A stretch of DNA of 64,000 bases, from assembly GCA_022592445.1 (NCBI GenBank), contig JABYQR010000065.1, positions 94,599-158,598 of the forward strand, in the 5' to 3' direction. Origin of the DNA: Cytidiella melzeri (lineage: Eukaryota > Basidiomycota > Agaricomycetes > Polyporales > Irpicaceae). The translations under genes and the position numbers were made by a program. Positions 16,199 through 26,384 of this stretch are shown one piece after another (the stretch's first letter is position 1; every line of letters begins with the position of its first letter). A model generated the notes under the pieces. That model had not been told where the DNA came from, made no database searches, and saw only the letters and a program-made list of their open reading frames with translations.

Positions 16199-16635
16199 TG
16201 TCACGAACAGGCACACTTTTTTTACTTTTCTTTTCCTTTTATTTTTCCTTATCTTATCTTATTGATGGCACATGGCTCCTGCATGTGATCAAGTACATGT
16301 GACAGACTGGTCACATGATCATAGAAGGTGCTGGAACATTGCACCATAGCACACCATATGTTCCCACGGCAGTGTTAGGAGTACAGACCCGGTACCAGGG
16401 GTCCTTGTCTGAGATGTATATAAACCCACCTTGTAGCTCCCTAAAGACCTCAGATTCTACCTCCTGGTCTTTAGGTGATGTCCACCTTGTACTAGGTCTA
16501 TCACTGTACTAATATATCCTGGTCTTTAGCTCATTGTCAGCTGCTCCCTTGTCGTCGTCTCTCTCCCTTTCCTCATCATCATCACCCCTGTCGTCATTGT
16601 CCACGCGAGTTCGCTCGTCGTTCCTCCCCCCCCGT
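16199..16635 (+). repeat. Gypsy-1 3' LTR
   Basis: It is near-identical to the 5' LTR at 8292-8728 but with a longer pyrimidine run (16216-16260) and without two of the three GGAACATTG units. It is preceded directly by the purine tract AGGAGGGGGGTAA. Confidence 0.88.
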
Positions 16636-16659
16636 CGTCACTTCCTCGCTCTTCATAGA

Positions 16660-17078
16660 GTTTGGTTGTGTTCTTGACAAAAGGCGCAGTGTCATGGGTC
16701 CCGAGGAAACAAAAGACTGTAGTGCTCTCTTCAATGGAAGCAGAGTACATGGCATTATGCGACACAGCGAGGCAGTGTGCTTGGATATGTACTATGCTTA
16801 AGGAGTTGGATATGTCACCAAAAGGTCCCACTATGATCTATTGCAACAACCACGGTGCCATCTTCTTCAAAAAGAATCCAAAGATTGAAGCTCGTTCAAA
16901 GCACATTGACATTCGTTACCACTATGTTCGCGAGTTCATAAATGACGACAAAAAGGCAGAACTCTATGCCATCCCAACTGAAGACCAAGTTGCTGATATT
17001 ATGACCAAGTCATTGGCATTTCAGAAACAGTCTAAATTCAGTGGGAGTCTTGGACTAGTGAACTTTACTGCACCCTAA
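16660..17078 (+). pseudogene. Copia-1 RNase H fragment
   Basis: The fragment keeps the C-terminal Copia block: TKGAVSWVPRKQKTVVLSSM, EAEYMAL, CNNHGAIFFKKNPK, RSKHIDIRYHYVRE and DIMTKSLAFQKQ. It is about 140 residues and ends at TAA 17078. It is homologous to the end of Copia-2 pol (about 34000-34384) but clearly diverged. Everything upstream, including RT and integrase, is missing. Confidence 0.9.
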
Positions 17079-17135
17079 CAAGATGCTGTCATTCAAAGTA
17101 GCTCAAAGCAAAATGATGTTGGCATCAAGTGGGAG

Positions 17136-17658
17136 TGTCAAAGCGAGATTGTATCACTGATTATTGGACATCAGATCTATGGACAATGTAGATTAGATAT
17201 GTAGATAGATAAGATCAGATAGTACATAGCATGTGATTCCACCATCCTTATGGTCACACACGATGCGATACTTGCACCTTATGGCATCGTGTTCCAGTAG
17301 TTTCCATGGCTGAATAGCAGAAGTACCATGAGGCTTCTGCATGACTCATATTTCATATACCAAATGTATTGAGCTTACTAAAGGCTCAGTCAGCACCATT
17401 CAGTTATGTAGGATGCTCAGTCATCGCTTACATTCTCTATTCAGTAGTAATAGCAAGCAGGACTGTGCATTACCAGTCCTTACTCATAGGATTACCAATC
17501 CTTACCAATCATTACTCATATGACATTACTGTAGCATTAGTAATCTAGTTACAGACATGTATGTATACCGCTCCTAGAGAGCAGAGAAATGATAAGACAC
17601 TTACTCCCAGAGTTAGTTGACTCTCCAAGTCATCCCCTACACTTGTAACTTTCAAACA
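17136..17658 (+). repeat. Copia-1 3' LTR
   Basis: The LTR starts TGTCAAAGCGAG right after the purine tract AAGTGGGAG and ends CTTTCAAACA (523 bp). Its last 107 bp (17552-17658) recur almost unchanged at 35679-35785. Confidence 0.88.
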
Positions 17659-18083
17659 CGGTGTGTGGCAAGGAGAGCATGAGTGGCATCATGACTGTCG
17701 GGGTGGCTGTAGACATTGAGAAAGAAGCATTCCTCATGGCCGAAGGAGAGGGAGAAGCACAAGAGGTGGGGATGTGTTATATCATGGCGTGTGCGCGGGT
17801 TGGATCCAGCCCACCTGCAATTGACATAGCAGGCTACCCGAGCCTGTCGGATGTCGGTGACTTTGAGGAGAAGCCAGTCCGCAGATTGCACTTGCAGCCC
17901 AAGGTATTTGTTGCCCTGGGGATTGGTGGAGGAAGGGCTTCATTTCAGAACCAAGTACAAACGTTCTTGGATAAAAATGGCATCAGCTAGAATGAAATGC
18001 TGCAGCACCGCTGCGGTGTTATTAGCCGTATGATTTGCATGAAAGGAAATTATCCTAAATGTATTCTGTGTCTCTGCGGTCAT
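17659..18083 (-). pseudogene. LINE ORF2 N-terminus (endonuclease), truncated
   Basis: The ATG at 18083 is in the same frame as ORF1, five codons past its stop. The visible 140 residues contain FILADAIFIQERL, matching the first Glu motif of LINE apurinic-type endonucleases, and later FFLNVYSHPDSHDATH, resembling the N-V-Y motif. An in-frame TGA lies at 17940. The frame is cut by the Copia-1 LTR, so the rest of the endonuclease and the RT are absent. Confidence 0.68.
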
Positions 18084-18098
18084 TGTGGGGATGCTATG

Positions 18099-19922
18099 TC
18101 ATTCTACCCAGGCTAGGGCCTTGTCACCCATGCCAATGTGGGTGGTTCGCCTGGTCTGTGGAACCTGGCGGAGGTCAGTGTGTGGTGCTTGGCAGGCTGT
18201 TTGATTAGCTGGTTGGTGGCTCTGAACCCACTCGTGATTGCGGCGGTGCTGGAAGAAGGAGCAGTCAGCAGAATCAGCTCAGTGATGCTCACCGCAGTTG
18301 AAGCACTTAGTGGGCGCAAGGGGCGCCAAGTGCTCATGGTTGCACTCGTTGTGAGGCTGTGTGCACACTGAGCATCTCACAACCTGTGAGCGGCAGATGT
18401 CAGCAGGATGACCCCATCGCTGGCAAATTGCACAGCGCGGAGTTGCTGGTCAGAAGTTTTGCGCCTGAATGGCCCGACAAGTAGCCCCATTCAGATAAAC
18501 CACTTGGCACAATATCTGCCGCATGTAGCGAGAGGTGGAGCTATCGTAAAAGTTAGCAAAGACGTTTCCAAAGGATGACCCTTTGGTGACGTGGGGATTA
18601 CCAATGATAGCGACTCCCTCCCATGCATATTGGCTCAAGAGGGCATGTTTAATCTGTCGAATAGACTCATCAGATGATGCACCAGCTGGATCTGAAAAGG
18701 GAATGCAACAGTAGAGCACACCGTTGCAGAAGTGGAACTTGGAGCATATCGGAGTGGCTTCACTCAAGCCCCTGCATGCTCTCCAAAATGATTCGATGAC
18801 TGCCTCCGTTCCTTCACAGGGCAAAGCATGGATTTGTAGTTGTAGAGTATTGTTGATCCACCGTACAAAGAGAACACCTGGAGCATTGTGAGGAAGTTGT
18901 CCTGTCATCTTGGCCTCCTCATAGACAAGAGAGAATGCGCTGAGAAGCTGTTGGTCGTCAGGTATCTCAGAGACGTTAACTGTACCACCCGACGGTTTAA
19001 CCGTGATGACTTTTGACGTGTTGTGTGGGGTGTGCTGCGGCACAGCCCGATTGCTGGGAGGGGCAGGCACCAGCTTGGTGGCCATAGTGAGTGCCGCCTC
19101 TGCTGGAGCATCCGGCATGGCGGAAGCGAGGGTGGAGGAGATGTTGAGAAGAGTGTTGGCTGGTCAAGCTTTGGCCACTTGGGCGTATGAGGGAGCCGGG
19201 CGGTTAGCCATGGGAATGGGAGGAGGCCTCTGGGCAGAGGTGAAAGGGAGCGTGGTTTGAACAGTGTAGTGTGTTGGTACACCTCCTGCTCGGAAAGGAC
19301 GTTGAGTGGTGCCTAGCGCATGTGCAGGGTGCACTGTCTGCGGAGTGTGTTGGGAAAGAGTGGTGGTGAGGGGAGCAACCGCAGTTGGGGAATTGCGAGG
19401 AGACGGAGAGGCAACGGAGCATTGGATGGAGAGTTTGTTGTTGACAGTGTTATTCCACTGGTTGACAAGGCTTTGCAGGTTGTTGAAGATGGGGAGGATG
19501 GTGTTTTCAAAGGCCTTAGGCTGCCTTGCGAGGTCCCGGATGCGGTGCATGACCATCGGCTCGGTCAAGAAGGCTGCAAGAGTGGAGAGGGTGATGGCGA
19601 ATGCTGGGAGAGACTCGCTGATCTGACTCTCACTTTTGTACAGTAGGAAGGTGTTGTAGGGTGCCTCAGGGGAGACATCATCCCCCCACAGGTCTGCGTC
19701 TTCTTCGATAGTGGTTGGCCCAGACTGATCTGGTTGAGGAGGCTGGGAGGCATAGCTGGCTGGAGGTATGTGAGGAGGGTTATAAAATGAGACAGAGGTC
19801 ACTCCAGGGGCTACCGGCTGATTAAACTCAGCTGGATGGTCCACAGGCGGCTGGGTAAGGTATTTGAGCAATTGTTGAGACAGGGGTAAGGTCATGTCTG
19901 CGTCTGGTAGAGCGCCAGACAT
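18099..19922 (-). pseudogene. LINE ORF1 (gag-like, zinc knuckles) with three internal TGA codons
   Basis: One frame stays open over about 607 codons with no indel, broken only by TGA at 19164, 18450 and 18279, before a TGA at 18099. The N-terminal half is Pro/Gln/Thr-rich. A central domain follows (VRWINNTLQLQIHALPCEG, AWEGVAIIGNPHVTKGSSFG), typical of basidiomycete LINE ORF1. The C-terminal region has a canonical knuckle CAICQRWGHPADIC and a variant CSVCTQPHNECNH. A third, CFNCGEHH, is interrupted by the 18279 stop. RNA binding is inferred. Start chosen as the first Met of the open frame. Confidence 0.8.
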
Positions 19923-20383
19923 GATGTATTAAAAGGGGTCCAAGACTTAACGGAGTAAGCTAATAATGTGAGACTTAAGGAATAGAGGTATGTTTAGGGT
20001 AATATAAGAGGAACACAAGCAATTAAGGGGAAGGGGAGGGGAATGGTGGCGAGGAGAGCGTTATGCTTAAGCATGGGAATTTTCCTGGTGCTGGTACAGG
20101 TTCAAGAAGCGTCGCCAATAGGGTCGCTCAGAGTTGGTGCAGCGCCGCTGCTCGCAGTCCACAGCTCCGGTGTCTATCACCCCAAAGAGGAAGGTGATGT
20201 AAGCAGTCACAGTCTGTCACAAATGTGCTTGCAATTGTTGTGGGATTTTTTGCTTGTGCTCAAGTAGCTTACATAGATCAGCCTTCAGAATAAAGAAACA
20301 TTTCATAGTTATGAACCACATCAAGAAACACGAGGTTTAAGTAATAAGAAAGCTAGACTGTTACATCTTCGTGACTACCAATT

Positions 20384-20482
20384 ATGTAGTCGACTTATAA
20401 ATAATCCCCCGCCAATAAGGAAATAAGTCGCTGTGGAAATAAGTCGAATTAAGCGCTGGATTATTCCATAATGCGACTACAT
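20384..20482. repeat. Imperfect inverted repeat, possible MITE-like hairpin
   Basis: The left arm (20384-20407) and right arm (20458-20482) are imperfect reverse complements, with ATGTAGTCG at the left outer end and CGACTACAT at the right. The spacer repeats AAATAAGTCG twice. The 99-bp size and arm layout fit a small non-autonomous element, but no target duplication is evident. Confidence 0.5.
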
Positions 20483-20569
20483 AACGCGCAACCGATCAGG
20501 CCCTAATGCGACAAGCGCCCCTCATGATCACCCGCAGTGCGCACTGATGGTTCTCGTTGCTTTTACTGG

Positions 20570-20685
20570 CACCAACTTTACACTGGCCAGTGAGTACCCG
20601 TAGCCACTGACCACGACCACCTACCAAATTACACCAACTGGTGATTACCCGTGGCCACTGACCACGACCATCAACTGGATAACAC
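20570..20685. repeat. Two-copy tandem repeat, about 55-62 bp
   Basis: Both units contain CACCAACT, then GTGA(G)TACCCGT, then GCCACTGACCACGACCA. Unit one starts at 20570 and unit two at 20632. Function unknown; it lies 65 bp upstream of the ArsB-like start. Confidence 0.7.
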
Positions 20686-20749
20686 CTTCAAGTCAGAATA
20701 GTGTGTCACATTGAAACTCTGCTTGAACGTGAAGTATCCCATATCAGCC

Positions 20750-22867
20750 ATGATTGCGTCTTGGCAGAGCATACTGGCCCTCATCGTTTTCTTTCTCACC
20801 AGTGCGAAGTCTCTTTTGTCAGACTCTGGGCAAACAGCTAACAGATACGCTCCTCTCCAGATATTGTTGGGGTGCTACCATTCACAATAATGATTCCTGT
20901 TTCAACTCCCATAATCAACGCCTTTGCAGCAAAGACCGCCGTGTTCTTGCGGGTGTGTCTTCCGTCAGGCTCTTGCTGCAAAGATCATCCCGGAATCATA
21001 ACGCAAGCGAGTCGTGAAGGAGAAAAACGTCCTGCGGTGATTTGGCGGAAAATAACTGTCGGCTTTCAGACTGCTCCTCTAGCAGCGGTATTGCTGCTTC
21101 TTGCCACCGGCGTCCTCCATGTAAAGGAAATACGGGAAGGAATTGTGGGCACCAGTGGCGTCGAGCCTTTGGATATCATGGCCCTCTTCATGTCTCTGGT
21201 AGGTGACGTTAACACGTACACTTGTAACTGTCATAAGTTAAGCTCTCGTTAGGCATATATGGCGATTTCCTTGGATACTACAGGTTTGTTCCGCTTCCTT
21301 GCGTTTTGGGTAGTGCGCAAAGGCGGTTCTTCTGGGCGGAGCTTGTATCTGTATCTTTACGGCTTCTTTTTCACTGCGGGGATATTCGTCGGAAACGTGA
21401 GTGATGAAACCATGTTCGTCGCTGAGTATCTTTCTAACTTCCATCCTAGGATCCTGTCGTTCTATTTGGTACTCCGTTCTTGGCGTACTTTTCGAGAGCA
21501 TCTGGGTGGGTCCGTAACTATTGTACATCAACATATTTTATTGATTTATACATATCTTATCAAGCGTCATACCGCCTACAGCATGGATTTTTGCTCAATT
21601 CGTAGTTGCAAACACAGGTGATCCTGGCTAAGCTACCAATGTTGCATGGCATCTGCTGACTCTCTCACCCCAGCTGCAGCAGTCCTTCCGTCAGCAAACC
21701 TCACAAATCTCGTGCTCACAGGGGCATTCTCGATCTCATTCATTTCGTACGCGGCTCACGCCATCCTTCCTACACTTGCCGTGGGTGTCGCCATATACCC
21801 CCTGCTTGCGTTTATTGTCTTCAAGTCACCAAAGTACATTCCGCGCCAAATTAACGTGCTCGAGCTGCAGCATCCGCGGTCGGAAACAGGGTCACTATCG
21901 AGCAGTCAATCACCTGATGCATTGACTGACAAGAAAGGGGCGATCCTCGGCTCAGTCTTGCTTGGAGTTACGCTGGCGGCCCTTGTAGGGACCTCTCCAT
22001 TGAAAGTTCCTGTGTGGATGGTGACAGTCCCACCCGCTTTGCTTATGGTGGCAAGGGATATCTGGCATGACAGGCATCTGTGGGGAGGGAACTTTAGTCC
22101 GTCTGCTCGGTCAGAGCCAGCGGCATCCATTCCTATGCAAGTCATCTCCACCACTGGATGCTGTAAGACCGACGAAACGCCTGAAGTGCAACCTATTGAA
22201 GGTGAATCTGAAGAGAGAGAATTATACACGCTCGACTCGTTTTACCAGAATATTAGAGGGCGTACGTTGCCAACGCTGTTTGGCATTCTTCCTCGCCTGC
22301 CCATTTCTCTCGTACTCTTCGCCTTTTGTATGTTTATCCTTGTTCAGGCTTTGACGACATGGGGCTGGGTAGAGGTCTTTGCGGCGTGGTGGTCTGCATG
22401 GATCATACTTTGCGAAAGGGCTGGCACAGAATTTGCTATCGCCGGCGTGATTTACGGTATGCTCGTCGTGAGCACCTTCTTGTGCAATGTACGTGCTTCT
22501 CATCCTTCAATGCTTTACCCTGAGTCCTGAGCTCATGAATATTTTCTCTCAGATCTGTGGAACCAACATCGGGACCACCATCCTCCTTGCTCGCGTGTTA
22601 CAATCCTGGCTCTCCAGTACGACCTCCGTCGACCCCAAAATCAGACTTGGCTCGATATACGCCCTCGCTCTCGGGAGCAATTTTGGCGCATACACTTTCT
22701 CCTTCTCAGCCTCACTCGCTGGGCTGCTCTGGCGTGATATTCTGAGGCAGAAGGGGATTGTGGTGTCTCAGCGGCAGTTCGCGTGGTTTAATCTACCGAC
22801 GATTGCTTTGGCTGTACTGACCTCTGGAGCTGCTCTCATTGCCGAGGTACATGTCACGTCGCGATGA
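20750..22867 (+). CDS. ArsB/NhaD-like ion transporter (IT superfamily)
   Basis: This is a polytopic membrane protein of the arsenite/Na+-H+ antiporter-like superfamily found in fungi. Recognisable blocks are the N-terminal helix SWQSILALIVFFLT, AYMAISLDTTGLFRFLAFWV, VGNDPVVLFGTPFLAYFSR, the half-site SANLTNLVLTGAFSISF and ICGTNIGTTILLARVLQ. I count about ten hydrophobic segments with a long cytosolic loop (22100-22250). Introns: 20802-20860, about 21199-21250, about 21398-21449, about 21517-21583, about 21618-21653 and about 22489-22553. The fourth reads best with a GTAACT donor. The frame is intact to TGA at 22867. The transported ion cannot be told from sequence. It lies between retroelement blocks together with the S28 peptidase gene. 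Confidence 0.8.
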
Positions 22868-23277
22868 CTCTAGTTGTTCTCGAGACAGCTTAGAGACGAA
22901 GCATGTATTGCAAGTTCATAGAGGCAATTCACAGTAACAGTGGGCAAGCTGACGCTCATGAGTTTATGACAGAACAGTGTAGATTCAACCGCTGTTTAGC
23001 TGAGTCGGTAGAGCGCGTCAGTAGTAACGACGAGGTCACTCGAGTCGTTTTATGGGAGTATACGGTTCGGAAGGGGTGAAGATGAAAGTAAAATAGTGGC
23101 ATTGCAAGACTGTCACGACGCGTGTGTGACGGGACGCGTCGGCGAGTGACGTCCGTGACAGTGCGATGATGATTACTTACCACGAGATGGTTATTGGAGG
23201 CTTTGACTTTCTCTCCCACACGTCCACAGCCGCAGTAAGACGGGCAGGGACTTGAACCTCTGCCACCACCGCTTACG
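22868..23277. promoter_or_regulatory. Intergenic region upstream of S28 peptidase gene
   Basis: The 410-bp gap holds the S28 promoter. A GC-rich stretch at 23110-23165 repeats GACGCGT and GTGAC motifs on both strands. Two short tRNA-like segments occur at about 22990-23030 (plus) and 23225-23262 (minus), but neither folds into a full tRNA. Confidence 0.4.
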
Positions 23278-25591
23278 ATGGTGCAACTCAATATCATATC
23301 CACGTTGCTACTTAGTGCATTGCTGGTACAAACGACTTTCGCCGCCGCACCTGTGGACTACGACTGGCGTGTCTTGGGCGCACAAGGCATCAATTTCTGG
23401 AAGTTGGACAAGTCTGCGGCTGCATCGTCTCGTATTGCATCTGGCGCACATGACTCTCAGCAGGTCCCGCTCAACACACGACCTTACCCAGAGTTCTCCG
23501 CTCACTGGTTCTCACAACCGTTGGATCACTTCTCCAAGTCATCTGAGACCTTCGGACAGCGATATTGGATAAATACTCGTCATTACAAGCCACGACCTGG
23601 TGCTCCTGTTATAGTGATTGACGGAGGAGAAACGAGCGGCGAGGATCGCTTGCCGTTCCTTGATACTGGTATTGCGGACATTGTGGCGAAAGCGACGGGC
23701 GGAATAGGTGTTGTATTGGAACACAGGTGCGTGAGATACGATTGAGGATTTGACATGGTCCTGACATCATGGCAGATACTATGGTGCGTACCGTAGGCCT
23801 ACTCCAGTACGAACGCACTGACCTGGCTGTAAAGGTGATTCTATTGGCGTCCAAAATTTGACAACGGATTCATTGAGGTACGGCTTTCGTGTCTTATATT
23901 TGTCCTATTGCACAAAGAATCTATCGCAGGTTCCTCAATAATGACCAGTCTGCCGCTGATTCGGCAAACTTCATGGCTCACGTGGAGTTCTCAGGCATAA
24001 AGGAAAACATGACGGCTTTGAACACGCCGTGGATATACTACGGAGTAGGTTGGTCAGGCTGATATATTGTGCAAGTCACTCAACATCGGTGCAGGGATCT
24101 TACGCAGGTGCACGCGCAGCTCATATGAAAGTACTGTACCCAGAGCTCGTATTCGGTGCAATAGCCTCTAGTGGTAAGATGTAATCGTTAAGCCGACGAA
24201 AACTTTGATGAACCAGCAGTATAGCCGTTACCCATGCTGCTATGGAAAACTGGGAGTACATGGAAATCATCAGACAGGCTGCCGATCCCAAATGCTCGGC
24301 GCATCTGGAAAACGCTGTTGGCACCATTGATGGTATTCTCGCGCAGGAAGGTCCGATTGGCATAGTCATGAAAAATCGCTTGAAGGGTTTATTTGGAGTT
24401 GCGGAACTCGAACACGACGAGGACTTCGTGTCCTTACTCACGGTCAGAAGGACTTTTGCCAATCACTTGCTTGCTACTGAAAACCATCAATTTTAGTCCC
24501 CCCTCAGTGCATGGCAGGGCAAGAATTGGGACCCTGCTGTGGGGAGTACCAAGTTTGAAGAGTTCTGCGAGGCATTGAACAAGTCTATCTTCAGCCACCC
24601 CGAGATCATGGCTGCGATGAACGAGACGGTTATGTATGATCATGAAACGCGCATGGTCTCCTTCTCGGATGGATTGAGCCTTGACCTTGCCATAATAAAT
24701 TACGCGAAATACGTGCGCGAGGTGAGAATATCGTCGCCATGTTTTACTGAACTGTTCGAATTGATTTGTACAGAAATATGTTTCCAGATGTCCGGTGGAC
24801 GAGGGCGTGACCATTGAGCAGGTACAGACACATCATTCTCTTTCCAGAACTTTACTCTAAGGGCAGTGCTCAGTGCTTCGGCACATTTGATGATACTGCA
24901 TACAGCGGGACCTCTCTGGATGACACTTGGCGGCTGTGGCTTTTCCAAGTATGCACCGAATGGGCTTACTTTTTCGTACGTCATGCAGGACTCCATTAAC
25001 CGCCTTATATAGAACTGAGGATCACGATAGGACGCTCCTCCTCCTGGCCTACCAAGAATCGTGTCTAGCTTGTTGACGCTCGAGTATGCGTCTATGACCT
25101 GTCGCCAGGCGAGCGGTGCTTTTCATGACCTGAAGGTCCCTGCTGACTATTACTTGCCAGGCGTTCCCTCCTGGAAAGTACTTTACTGTACCTCCAATGC
25201 CGAATATCACTGTTGTAAATTCACTAGGCGATTTTGATATTGCTGCAGACAGGCTTGCCTTCATTGATGGCGAGGGTAAATCGCTTCAACTCCTTTTGCC
25301 TCTCTTTTCACTGACGCTCACCCAGTGGACCCGTGGAGACCATGCACCCCGCATAGCGACTACGCCAAAGACCGTCCGGACACAATCGCTCGACCTTTCA
25401 AGGTCATCCCTGGTACGCTTCACAACAGATGCGCTGAACGTTAGTGTGACCTACATTTCTCAGGTGGTGTGCATCATTGGGACGAGAATGGCTTGAGGCG
25501 CAGGCAAGACGAGCCTCCTGAAATCCAGAAGATCCATGCCGAGATTGTAGAGTTTGTTGTGGAGTGGTTGAAGGACTGGAAGTCTGAGTAG
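23278..25591 (+). CDS. Secreted serine carboxypeptidase, family S28
   Basis: S28 enzymes (prolyl carboxypeptidase/DPP2 type) cleave next to proline in peptides outside the cell or in the vacuole. A signal peptide is clear (MVQLNIISTLLLSALLVQTT). Conserved blocks are HWFSQPLDHFS, VIDGGE, EHRYYGDS, TTDSLRFLNNDQSAAD, the nucleophile motif GGSYAGARAAHM (about 24100), CFGTFDD, the Asp block IDGEVDPW (split by an intron at about 25280-25325) and the His block GGVHHWDENG. I place about 11 introns. The one after EHRYYG is 47 nt, and the one at 25109-25160 has a GC donor flanked by CCAG|GCG at both ends. All three catalytic residues are present and the frame closes at TAG 25591, so it looks functional although isolated between transposons. 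Confidence 0.92.
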
Positions 25592-26384
25592 CTTCATACC
25601 CCTGCGTCAAAGGTTACGAACTATGGGCAATGACAGAGTCGAGACAGACAACTGTTCTGCGATGTTCTTGGAGTGTATTGGCTCATCCTCAATTATAGAA
25701 TCACATGAAGGACCTATTCCCGATACCACGCTGGTGGGGATAATCGTAGGGTTGGAAATACCTGTTGTATAGATATCCCGACTTCGTCCAAAAGATTCGC
25801 AGTCCCCGAAGGGGAGGGTCCCGTGAACGCACTCGTTGCGAACAGTGGGATGGAATGCTCGAAAAAGTACAACCCACCCTGGGTGAAATGGCTGTACAGG
25901 CCACACAAGACTTTCACAAATCAATACAAAGTATTTTCAACAACAGCAACCCACATTATACACCGGGGAACAGCAGGTGACCCCACTGGATATCCATGAC
26001 AAGTAGTCCACTGGCAAGCAAAAGCTCACTTTCAGAACTACTCTTCCCCAGGATTGACTATTGAAGGGTGTTGATACACCCGGAAACCGCTGCACATGCA
26101 ACAAGCTCAACAAGGACCCCTTCTTGTGAACAAGCAGAGCTCCTTGTCACTTGAGAGCCCTTGCGAGACGTCTCGAGGATCACGCGAGAGTTGGTTCTGA
26201 AGCTTGCTTCTCGAGCTGGTTCTACAGCTTGCTTCTCGAGCTTGTCATACAGCTCACGTCTTGAGCTTGTCTTTGGGCACTCAAGCTTGTGCTTCCTTGA
26301 GTTATGGTTCAAGTTCTCGCGCGAGTTCTTGTCCATGTCTCTTGTGAGTTTTGGGCAGCCTCAAGCACATTAACACTTTCCCTT
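25592..26384. other. Intergenic region, S28 gene to Copia-2
   Basis: No gene can be supported. At 26160-26335 there is a degenerate repeat built on CTCGAGCTTG / CAGCTTGCTTCTCGAGC units, reading as low-complexity sequence on both strands. Confidence 0.45.

Larger units (their letters stand above)
8292..16635 (+). mobile_element. Gypsy-1: Ty3/Gypsy chromovirus retrotransposon, decayed and with nested insertions
   Basis: The order LTR, gag, protease, reverse transcriptase, RNase H, integrase, chromodomain, polypurine tract, LTR is complete and typical of fungal chromoviruses. LTRs are at 8292-8728 and 16199-16635, both starting TGTCACGAACAGGCACAC. The purine tract just before the 3' LTR is AGGAGGGGGG. 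The element cannot be active. It has a frameshift in gag, a damaged protease active site, four further in-frame TGA codons in pol, a 2-nt frameshift in integrase and two inserted solo LTRs (12677-13458, 14533-15220). No matching target duplication is seen at its outer ends. On the right it directly abuts a truncated Copia element, so the flanks were probably rearranged. Confidence 0.93.
16636..17658 (+). mobile_element. Copia-1: 5'-truncated Ty1/Copia element with intact 3' LTR
   Basis: Only the end of pol and the 3' LTR remain. The RNase H reading frame runs to 17078 and the 3' LTR covers 17136-17658. The left end is lost at the Gypsy-1 LTR border. The right LTR end falls inside a minus-strand LINE ORF2, so Copia-1 inserted into that LINE. 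Confidence 0.88.
17659..20040 (-). mobile_element. LINE (non-LTR) retrotransposon, 3' part lost to Copia-1
   Basis: Read on the minus strand, ORF1 with zinc knuckles starts at 19922, and an endonuclease ORF2 begins at 18083 and is cut at 17659 by the Copia-1 LTR. The reverse transcriptase is missing. The 5' border is not defined; sequence up to about 20040 could be its 5' UTR. The layout fits Tad1-like fungal LINEs. Confidence 0.8.
20041..20749. other. Intergenic region between LINE and ArsB-like gene
   Basis: No convincing gene is present. It may include LINE 5' UTR on the left and holds the ArsB-like promoter on the right. It contains an inverted repeat (20384-20482) and a tandem duplication (20570-20685), listed separately. 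Confidence 0.5.

Noticed and set aside
17661..17990. 109-codon plus-strand ORF right of the Copia-1 LTR
   Set aside because: The opposite strand encodes the LINE endonuclease start with family motifs, so this ORF is a shadow.
22988..23040. tRNA-like D-arm and anticodon-arm sequence (TAGCTGAGTCGGTAGAGCG)
   Set aside because: A D-arm is visible but the D-stem has a mismatch, and no T-arm (GTTCGA-type) or matching acceptor stem follows. At most a tRNA fragment.
23225..23262. T-arm-like sequence on the minus strand (GAGGTTCAAGTCCCTGC)
   Set aside because: The upstream half would overlap the S28 start codon and does not form D or anticodon arms.
26058..26336. 92-codon minus-strand ORF
   Set aside because: It arises from a degenerate CTCGAGCTTG repeat; composition is low complexity and both strands are open.
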